DNA from: Thioalkalivibrio sp.
GTDB taxonomy: Bacteria; Pseudomonadota; Gammaproteobacteria; Ectothiorhodospirales; Ectothiorhodospiraceae
Length of the DNA: 5,335 nucleotides
Direction of reading: 5' to 3'
NCBI GenBank assembly: GCA_007120575.1
Contig: SKNJ01000053.1
Span: 1 to 5,335 of the forward strand
The position numbers and the translations under genes are program-made. Within the stretch, counting starts at the first letter, position 1; each line of letters starts with the position of its first letter. Positions 1 to 4,271 of the stretch are shown here, in pieces. Under the pieces are notes generated by a model. The model saw nothing but the letters and a program-made list of their open reading frames with translations. It was not told where the DNA came from and searched no databases.

Positions 1-92
1 AGCAGATGCTGATGGAGGGCCTGATCGCCATCGCCGAAGGCGAGAATCCGCGCAACATCGAAAGCAAGCTGAGTGGCTTTGTCCACGAGTGA
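1..92 (+). CDS. motC: MotA/MotC-type flagellar stator subunit, C-terminal end only
   Basis: Only the last 29 codons are present, read in the frame starting at base 3 and ending at TGA 90-92. The visible tail contains LIAIAEGENPRNIESKL, the characteristic C-terminal cytoplasmic signature of MotA/PomA/MotC proteins (a GxNPR-type motif followed by an amphipathic helix). MotA-family proteins form the membrane ring that surrounds the MotB dimer and carries the cytoplasmic loop that pushes on FliG. The gene is followed 6 nt later by a MotB-family gene, the normal stator pair order. Choosing motC over motA rests on the parC-parP-cheW genes that follow, as in Pseudomonas, and not on the fragment itself. 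The start, membrane segments and promoter lie outside the window. Confidence 0.88.
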   Translation, partial: QMLMEGLIAIAEGENPRNIESKLSGFVHE

Positions 93-98
93 GGCCGC

Positions 99-998
99 AT
101 GGCGCGACGTCGACACGCCGAAGAGGAACCGAACCACGAGGCCTGGGCCATTCCCTACGGGGATCTGGTCACCCTGTTGCTCGCGTTCTTCGTGGTGATG
201 TATGCGATCTCCTCGGTGGATGACGGCAAGTACCGCGTGCTGTCGGAGTCGCTGGTGGATGCGTTCCGTTCGCCCGCACAGACGGATCTGATCCAGGTCG
301 GTGAGCCGACCCGGGCCCTTGACCGTCCGCTTGAGGATTTGCGGGCACTGATTCCGATCGAGATCCAGCCAGGCATCGTGGAAGAGGGCGCGCGGCCGAT
401 CGATATGGCGTTGGGCGGGATGCTGGAGGAGGCCGTCGAGGATGACGGGATGGGCCAGATCCTGGACGAGATCGCGGAAATGGCCGCGGAGATCGAGTCC
501 GCCATGGCCCCGCTGATTGCGGACGGGGACCTGCGGGTGAGCCGCGAGGCCTACTGGCTGGAGATCGAGATCACCAGTCGCTTGCTGTTTCCCAGTGGTT
601 CCGCCACGCTGAACCCTCAGGCGGTCGGTTTGCTGGAGGAGGTGGCGGAGGTTCTGGCCCCGCGCGTGTCGCGGATCCACGTGGAGGGGCACACCGACAA
701 TGTACCGATTCAAACGCCCGTCTATCCTTCCAACTGGGAGTTGTCCTCGGGGCGGGCGGCCGCCGTGGTGAGCGTATTCGAACAGAACGGCGTGGATCCC
801 GACAGCCTGGTGGCACTGGGTTATGGCGAGCACCGACCGATCGCCGATAATGCCACGCCCGAGGGGCGCGCCGAGAACCGGCGGGTGGCGATCGTGGTTT
901 TGCCGGGTGCGCGGCCGCGCGCCGAGGCTGCGCAGGAACCGGAGCGGCTCCGCCAGGACCTGCCGCTCCCGATCGAGGGCGATGGAGACACACCGTGA
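99..998 (+). CDS. motD: MotD, MotB-family peptidoglycan-anchored stator subunit
   Basis: 299 aa, a normal length for MotB/MotD. A short basic N-terminus (ARRRH) is followed by a single membrane helix at about residues 17-39. It contains Asp22 in the motif PYGDLVTLLLAFFVVMY, the equivalent of the ion-binding Asp32 of E. coli MotB. Residues 41-155 are a long, strongly acidic periplasmic linker that would include the plug region. Residues 160-267 form an OmpA-like peptidoglycan-binding domain: LLFPSGSATL (162-171), VEGHTDNVPI (195-204), NWELSSGRA (212-220) and the closing EGRAENRRVAIVV (255-267). The protein pairs with the MotA-type protein encoded just upstream to form a torque-generating channel fixed to the cell wall. 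The ATG at 99 has a short-spaced GAGG (91-94), and translation is probably coupled to the preceding stop. The coupling ion (H+ or Na+) cannot be decided from this sequence. Confidence 0.95.
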   Translation: MARRRHAEEEPNHEAWAIPYGDLVTLLLAFFVVMYAISSVDDGKYRVLSESLVDAFRSPAQTDLIQVGEPTRALDRPLEDLRALIPIEIQPGIVEEGARPIDMALGGMLEEAVEDDGMGQILDEIAEMAAEIESAMAPLIADGDLRVSREAYWLEIEITSRLLFPSGSATLNPQAVGLLEEVAEVLAPRVSRIHVEGHTDNVPIQTPVYPSNWELSSGRAAAVVSVFEQNGVDPDSLVALGYGEHRPIADNATPEGRAENRRVAIVVLPGARPRAEAAQEPERLRQDLPLPIEGDGDTP

Positions 999-1795
999 AG
1001 ACATGGGCAGTCGCGAATCAGAAAGGCGGGGTCGGCAAGACCACGACCACGGTGACCCTGGGCGGATTGCTGTCCGGGCCGGAACAGCGCGTGTTGCTGG
1101 TGGACGTCGATCCGCACGGATCCCTGACCGCCTATTTCGGGCATGACCCGGAGACCGCAACGCGTGGTGTGTACGAGCTGTTCAGCCAGTGTGCGGAGGG
1201 TGAGCGCCCCGACCCGCGCGGACTGATCCGCGAAACGCGATTCCCCGGACTGGACCTGTTGACCGCGAGCACCGCCCTGGCGACGCTGGACCGGCAACTG
1301 GGGACGCGCTCCGGGATGGGGCTGGTACTGCGCCAGGCGCTGGAACAAGTCGCGGACCAGTACGACTACGTGCTGATGGATTGCCCGCCGATGCTTGGGG
1401 TGCTGATGGTCAACGCGCTGGCTTCCTGCGACGAGTTGCTGGTGCCGGTACAGACCGAGTTCCTGGCTCTGAAGGGGCTGGAACGCATGATCAATACCCT
1501 GAAGATGGTGCAAAAATCCCGGAAGTCGAAACTCCAGTTCCGCATCATTCCGACCCTGTTCGACCGGCGCACCAAGGCGGCGCACGAGGCACTGGCCGAG
1601 CTGCGGCGGCTGCATGGCGACGATGTCTGGCCCGGTGTGATCCCGGTCGATACCAAGTTTCGCGACGCCTCCAGTGCCGGTCAGCCCCTTTGCTTCATGA
1701 TTCCGGATGCGCGTGGCGTGCTGGCCTACGCGGATCTGCTGGAGGCCATTGGGGGTCGCCTGTCGGAGCCGCATGTGCGGAGGCAACGAGGATGA
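995..1795 (+). CDS. parC: ParC-type ParA/MinD-like ATPase of the chemotaxis cluster
   Basis: 266 aa. It starts with GTG at 995, giving a 4-nt GTGA overlap with the motD stop. GGAGA at 984-988 is well spaced, and the deviant Walker A motif begins directly after the first beta strand, so this start is firm. Visible motifs are the deviant Walker A KGGVGKTTT (10-18, signature Lys10 and P-loop Lys15), the Walker A' region LLVDVDPHGSLT (34-45), and a Walker B-like strand YVLMDCPP (125-132). These define ATP-dimerising ParA/MinD ATPases. The opening WAVANQKGGVGK and the DPHGS variant resemble ATPases located between motD and a cheW-like gene in Pseudomonas. They belong to the ParC group, which in Vibrio recruits chemotaxis arrays to the old pole, and are not chromosome-partitioning ParA proteins. 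No parB gene is adjacent; the partner is the next gene, parP. It acts in the cytoplasm, with polar gradients expected from family knowledge. Confidence 0.9.
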   Translation: MKTWAVANQKGGVGKTTTTVTLGGLLSGPEQRVLLVDVDPHGSLTAYFGHDPETATRGVYELFSQCAEGERPDPRGLIRETRFPGLDLLTASTALATLDRQLGTRSGMGLVLRQALEQVADQYDYVLMDCPPMLGVLMVNALASCDELLVPVQTEFLALKGLERMINTLKMVQKSRKSKLQFRIIPTLFDRRTKAAHEALAELRRLHGDDVWPGVIPVDTKFRDASSAGQPLCFMIPDARGVLAYADLLEAIGGRLSEPHVRRQRG

Positions 1796-2529
1796 ATACC
1801 ACGCGTACGAACAACGCAGCCCTGAAGGCCGAGCTGGAGGCGCTGCCGGACTATTTCGGCAGCCTTCTGGAAGAGGAGCCCGTCCCGCTGGCGGAGCCGG
1901 TACCGGCCCATCTGTTGCGCGCCGACCTGCTGGAAGCGCCCCCGGTGGCGACCGAGGCTCCGGCTGCGCCGATCGTCGAGGCCCCGGCGCCGGTCGAGGT
2001 ACCCCCGACTCCGCCGCAACCACCGGCCGCCGAGCAGGAGTTTCCCCGTCCTCGGGAGCGCTTTTCGGCATTGGTGATCGAGGCCGGCAATCTGACCCTG
2101 CTGGCGCCCCTGACGGCGCTCGGTGGCGTGGCCCCGCTGGACAGTCTGGATGTGCGACCGACCCCGAATCATTCCGTATGGTACCTGGGGATTGCGGATT
2201 CCAAGCTGGGCCGCGTGCAGCTGGTGGATCTGGCTGCGATCGTGACCCCGGATGACCGCGACTACGAGCCTGATACGGCGCGCCAGGTCGTGTTCCTGGC
2301 GGGATCACGGTTCGCCCTGGCGTGCCGCGCGGTGCATGGGACGCGCGTGATCGATCCGGATGGCCTGCGCTGGCGCGGTCAGCGCCGTCGCCTGCCGTGG
2401 CTGGCCGGAGTGGAGCGCGAGCATATGGCAACCCTGCTGGATCTGGAGGCCCTGGATCGAACCCTGGACGCCGGTGACTGGGAGGTTGCCGGAGGCCGCG
2501 ATTCAAGCACCGGAAAATCCGGCCGATAA
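1792..2529 (+). CDS. parP: ParP-like protein: N-terminal motif, Pro/Ala linker, degenerate CheW (AIF) domain
   Basis: 245 aa from the ATG at 1792, which overlaps the parC stop as ATGA and has GGAGG at 1779-1783 (8-nt spacing). The frame is open further upstream, but that part lies inside parC in another frame. Three parts are visible: a short helix-forming segment LEALPDYFGSLLEEE (15-29); a Pro/Ala/Glu-rich, probably disordered linker (30-84); and a CheW-like C-terminal domain (about 88-225). In the last part, YLGIADSKLGRVQLVDLA (131-148) corresponds to the NLRG-containing strand of true CheW, but the conserved NLRG is lost. Trp130, Trp194 and Trp203 are prominent. This architecture matches ParP, whose array-integration domain binds CheA and receptors while its N-terminus binds ParC. 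The function is inferred by family and by position between parC and cheW. The last codons double as a likely sigma-28 promoter. Confidence 0.85.
   Translation: MNTTRTNNAALKAELEALPDYFGSLLEEEPVPLAEPVPAHLLRADLLEAPPVATEAPAAPIVEAPAPVEVPPTPPQPPAAEQEFPRPRERFSALVIEAGNLTLLAPLTALGGVAPLDSLDVRPTPNHSVWYLGIADSKLGRVQLVDLAAIVTPDDRDYEPDTARQVVFLAGSRFALACRAVHGTRVIDPDGLRWRGQRRRLPWLAGVEREHMATLLDLEALDRTLDAGDWEVAGGRDSSTGKSGR
2503..2529 (+). promoter_or_regulatory. Predicted sigma-28 (FliA) promoter for cheW, inside the end of parP
   Basis: GCCGATAA at 2522-2529 is an exact match to the sigma-28 -10 consensus. TCAAGCAC at 2503-2510 resembles the -35 box (TAAAGTTT in enterics; TCAAG forms in pseudomonads). The spacer is exactly 11 nt (2511-2521). 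The TAA of the -10 box is the parP stop codon. Transcription would begin near 2536 and give a leader of roughly 55 nt before the cheW ATG. Late flagellar and chemotaxis genes are typical FliA targets, so the location makes sense. The 3' half of the -35 box is poor, and no start-site data are available. Confidence 0.68.
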
Positions 2530-2592
2530 CTCTGCTAGACGCGGGCGACGAACGATCCGCAGGCACGGGAATGCAAGACCGACGAGGATGAC

Positions 2593-3075
2593 ATGAGCGC
2601 ACAAGACGTAGAAGCCCTGGCGAAGGCGGATTCCGCCCCGTACGTGACCTTCAGCCTCGCTGACGAGACGTATGCCATTGATGTCCTCCAGGTGCAGGAG
2701 GTGCTGAAGATGACCGAGATTGCCCCGGTGCCGGGGGTGCCGGACTATATCCTTGGAATCATCAATCTGCGTGGCAACGTGGTTACGGTGATCGATGCCC
2801 GGCGCCGGATGGGACTGGATGATCACGAGCTGGACGAGGCCTCCCGGATCGTGATTATTGATGTCGACAATCAGAATGTCGGCATTCTGGTCGACTCGGT
2901 ATCGGAGGTCGTGCGGATCTCGCCGGACACCGTGGAGCCGGCGCCGGAGGTTGGCAACGATGACAGCAGCCGCTTTATCCAGGGGGTTACCAGCACGGAT
3001 GCCGGGCTGACCATCCTGGTGGACCTGAACAAGCTGTTGTCCGACGATGAGTGGGCGCAGTTGCGCGAATTGTAA
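2593..3075 (+). CDS. cheW: Chemotaxis adaptor protein CheW
   Basis: 160 aa, close to the family norm (about 150-170 aa). The domain fills residues 16-155. FSLADETYAIDVLQVQEVL (20-38) is the first beta-barrel region, with Glu36 at the position of the conserved Glu of the E. coli KVQEI motif. LGIINLRGNVVTVIDAR (54-70) holds the NLRG motif, with Arg60 equivalent to the receptor-binding Arg62 of E. coli. VGILVDSVSEVV (96-107) and LTILVDLNKLL (139-149) are the typical later strands. CheW is the cytoplasmic adaptor that links methyl-accepting receptors to the kinase CheA in hexagonal arrays. The ATG at 2593 has GAGGA at 2584-2588 with a short 4-nt spacing. The gene lies 63 nt behind parP and probably has its own sigma-28 promoter in that gene's end. 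It follows parC and parP, which would position the arrays it helps to build. Confidence 0.96.
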   Translation: MSAQDVEALAKADSAPYVTFSLADETYAIDVLQVQEVLKMTEIAPVPGVPDYILGIINLRGNVVTVIDARRRMGLDDHELDEASRIVIIDVDNQNVGILVDSVSEVVRISPDTVEPAPEVGNDDSSRFIQGVTSTDAGLTILVDLNKLLSDDEWAQLREL

Positions 3076-3092
3076 CGCCCGGGGAACTCCGG

Positions 3093-3106
3093 CCCGGCTT
3101 GCCGGG
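3093..3106 (+). repeat. Perfect GC inverted repeat behind cheW (possible weak terminator or attenuator)
   Basis: CCCGGC-TT-GCCGGG lies 18 nt after the cheW stop codon. As RNA it would form a 5-bp stem with a CUUG loop. No T-run follows (the next bases are GTCCAAAGG), so it is not a classical intrinsic terminator. It could slow polymerase or protect the 3' end of cheW mRNA. It may also be chance in GC-rich DNA. Confidence 0.35.
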
Positions 3107-3130
3107 GTCCAAAGGGTATCCCGGTCGCGT

Positions 3131-3155
3131 GTGCGGACCTCCGCACGGGAGGTGA
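3131..3155 (+). promoter_or_regulatory. Competing hairpins around the ribosome binding site of the small ORF
   Basis: GTGCGG (3131-3136) pairs perfectly with CCGCAC (3141-3146) around an ACCT loop. Alternatively, ACCTCC (3137-3142) is the exact reverse complement of GGAGGT (3148-3153), the Shine-Dalgarno core of the ORF starting at 3162, with a 5-nt loop GCACG. The two 6-bp stems share bases 3141-3142 and exclude each other: one leaves the ribosome site open and the other masks it. This is the logic of a translational switch, but the pairing is read by eye. Neither the energies nor any ligand or trigger is known. Confidence 0.4.
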
Positions 3156-3161
3156 GCCCTC

Positions 3162-3350
3162 ATGGTGGACGAGATTCGCCCGGATCGCCCGGTCAGACCG
3201 GTACACACGAGTGTACCCGGTCGCGCCCTCAGCGATGATCACGATCGCGATCCCCTGCTGCGTCCGGCGGTGAGGCCCGCCCAGCAGCGCCCTCCCCGCC
3301 AGGAGGAACGGCAACGCCGCAGGAAGGGACTGATCGACGACTACGCCTGA
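3162..3350 (+). CDS. Small Arg/Pro-rich protein of unknown function
   Basis: 62 aa, product not recognised. GGAGGTGA at 3148-3155 is a full match to the 16S rRNA 3' end, with the ATG 6 nt after it. This is the strongest ribosome site in the window and the main argument that the ORF is translated. The protein has 13 Arg and 9 Pro, with an N-terminal RPDRPVRPV stretch (6-14), no hydrophobic segment and no signal peptide, so it is probably disordered. It ends in a strongly basic patch RQRRRK (50-55) followed by a short non-basic tail GLIDDYA (56-62), which looks like a docking motif. It lies between cheW and a DUF2802 gene on the same strand, 86 nt after cheW and 95 nt before DUF2802, and so is probably co-transcribed with them. 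A role in motility or chemotaxis is suggested only by location. Both its ribosome site and its coding region contain inverted repeats. Confidence 0.62.
   Translation: MVDEIRPDRPVRPVHTSVPGRALSDDHDRDPLLRPAVRPAQQRPPRQEERQRRRKGLIDDYA
3196..3222 (+). repeat. Bulged inverted repeat inside the small ORF
   Basis: GACCGGTACAC (3196-3206) faces GTGTACCCGGTC (3211-3222) across a 4-nt loop ACGA. The inner 7 bp are perfect (GGTACAC/GTGTACC). One extra C at 3218 forms a bulge, and 4 more bp follow (GACC/GGTC). A further GGTC at 3191-3194 could compete for the GACC arm. It starts 34 nt after the first base of the start codon. It may be an mRNA structure or a DNA-binding site, or it may be coincidental. Confidence 0.45.
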
Positions 3351-3362
3351 GCTTCGAGGCGT
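3343..3362 (+). repeat. Short inverted repeat spanning the stop of the small ORF
   Basis: ACGCCT (3343-3348) is complementary to AGGCGT (3357-3362) across an 8-nt loop. The hairpin covers the TGA at 3348-3350. There is no downstream T-tract. The rest of the gap to the next start (3363-3445) shows no promoter or gene that I can support. This is weak evidence for an RNA structure between two genes of one transcript. Confidence 0.22.
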
Positions 3363-3445
3363 GGCGGCGGGATCGGGCCGTCCGGCTGGTCAACGTGGCG
3401 CGGTTCGCGCGACAATTGCGTTCGGAAAGCCGGGAGCCACGAGGA

Positions 3446-3880
3446 ATGGGAGAGGGATTGCTGGTCTGGATTGCCGCACTGATCGCCCTGCTGGCGACCC
3501 TGGTCGCGGGGTTCGCGTTTGCCCTGGTGATCCTTTTGCGGCGGCAGTTGTCGGCCCTGCGTCAGGATTATCAACGCCAGGCGACTTCGGTGATGGCACT
3601 GCAGGGGGCGATGAAGGCACTGTCGGAAGGGGTCGTGAATCACAGTCAGGCTCAGGCCTCAGTGCAGCGCGCGCTGCATCGTCTGCATGACCAGCACAGC
3701 GAGTTGCGCGCGCGGGGTGGCGATGACGGGGCCTACGAGCAGGCGATTCGCCTGATTCGCGAAGGGCAGGGACGCGAGGAGGTGCGGCGCCTGTGCGGGC
3801 TGAGCCAGACCGAACTCGATCTGCTGTTCACGTTGCATGCCCCTGGCAGCGCCACGGGGCCGCATGGCGGGCCGTACTGA
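3446..3880 (+). CDS. DUF2802 family protein, membrane-anchored, chemotaxis/flagellar cluster
   Basis: 144 aa from the ATG at 3446. The frame is open back to a GTG at 3395, but I prefer 3446. It has GGGAG at 3432-3436 with 9-nt spacing and places the membrane helix directly at the N-terminus, whereas the longer form adds a charged, low-information extension (ARFARQLRSESREPRG). The order is a transmembrane helix at about residues 4-31 ending in Arg-Arg, then a coiled-coil-like region at about 34-90 rich in Gln, Ala and Leu. A C-terminal helical segment YEQAIRLIREGQGREEVRRL (about 98-117) follows, then CGLSQTELDLLFTLH (118-132), which has a helix-turn-helix look typical of DUF2802. The family is regularly found next to cheW in Pseudomonas-type clusters. 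Its biochemical role is not established. It is the last plus-strand gene and converges with the flhB-like gene after 22 nt. Confidence 0.82.
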   Translation: MGEGLLVWIAALIALLATLVAGFAFALVILLRRQLSALRQDYQRQATSVMALQGAMKALSEGVVNHSQAQASVQRALHRLHDQHSELRARGGDDGAYEQAIRLIREGQGREEVRRLCGLSQTELDLLFTLHAPGSATGPHGGPY

Positions 3881-3902
3881 ACTGCGACTGGGTGCCCTGT
3901 CC

Positions 3903-4262
3903 TCAGTCGTGTTCGTGGCCCGGGTGGCGATAATCGCGCTCACGGTCATCCGGGGTAATTCCGGCCAGCAGGAACACGAACGCCAGTACCTCGGCGACCG
4001 CGACATAGAGTTCTTCCGGGATTTCGGCGCCGATCGGGATCTGGACTAGGGCCTCGGTCAGACCGGGGTCCTGGTGCAGCGGAATATCGTTCTCCTCCGC
4101 GATTCTCAGGATCTGTTCCGCGGTCAGGCCACTCCCGCTGGCGGTGATCCGAGGGGCGCGTTGCCGATCCCATTCCAGTGCGACGGCCTGCGGGCGTTCG
4201 ACTCCCACCGTGTCGCCGGTTTTGGATCGCCGGTTTTTCCGATGGCGTTTCCCGGTGGTCAT
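3903..4262 (-). CDS. Free-standing FlhB C-terminal-domain protein (FlhX-like)
   Basis: 119 aa. After a basic N-terminus (KRHRKNRRSK, 5-14), residues 24-100 align by eye with the cytoplasmic domain of FlhB/EscU: PQAVALEWDRQRAPRITASG (24-43), AEQILRIAEENDIPLHQDPG (48-67) and EIPEELYVAVAEVLAFVFLL (80-99). The four membrane helices of full FlhB are absent. The autocleavage motif NPTH, expected just before the AVAL strand, is replaced by VERP (21-24), so no self-cleavage is expected. Such stand-alone homologues (FlhX, YlqH) are known, and Campylobacter FlhX can stand in for part of FlhB. The family binds FliK and takes part in the export-specificity switch. The ATG lies 9 nt after the fliK-like stop and lacks a strong ribosome site, suggesting translational coupling. 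The gene is complete and not a broken flhB: the frame is clean and the same short form recurs in this family. Confidence 0.87.
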   Translation of the reverse strand: MTTGKRHRKNRRSKTGDTVGVERPQAVALEWDRQRAPRITASGSGLTAEQILRIAEENDIPLHQDPGLTEALVQIPIGAEIPEELYVAVAEVLAFVFLLAGITPDDRERDYRHPGHEHD

Positions 4263-4271
4263 GGGCAGTTC

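Noticed and set aside
811..830. TGGCAC motif resembling a sigma-54 -24 element
   Set aside because: The required GC of the -12 element is missing at the correct distance. The same applies to the TGGCAC near 3595.
843..850. A second exact GCCGATAA (sigma-28 -10 match) inside motD
   Set aside because: At 11-nt spacing the -35 position reads TGGCGAGC, which does not resemble TAAAGTTT or TCAAG. The bases encode ordinary residues (Ala-Asp-Asn) of the OmpA-like domain, so it is probably chance.
1381..1791. Upstream extension of the parP frame to an ATG at 1381
   Set aside because: This stretch overlaps conserved parC sequence, including the region after Walker B, and codes for Arg/Gly-rich non-family sequence. 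The ATG at 1792 has a good ribosome site and the usual 4-nt overlap.
2588..2596. Mini-ORF ATG ACA TGA overlapping the cheW start
   Set aside because: It has only two codons, and its ATG is part of the GAGGATG ribosome-site region. There is no evidence of translation.
821..2602. A 593-codon open frame on the minus strand, longer than any annotated gene here
   Set aside because: It lies antisense to motD, parC, parP and the cheW leader, all with clear family motifs. Its translation is Arg/Pro/Gly/Ala-rich low-complexity sequence, as expected when GC-rich third codon positions remove stops from the opposite strand.
3395..3445. Longer N-terminus for the DUF2802 protein from the GTG at 3395
   Set aside because: It lacks a clear ribosome site and adds a charged, non-conserved-looking segment before the membrane helix. 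The ATG at 3446 fits better, although the longer form is not excluded.
3881..3902. Possible bidirectional terminator between the convergent DUF2802 and flhB-like genes
   Set aside because: The 22-nt gap contains no inverted repeat or T-run that I can see. Transcripts from the two sides may overlap.
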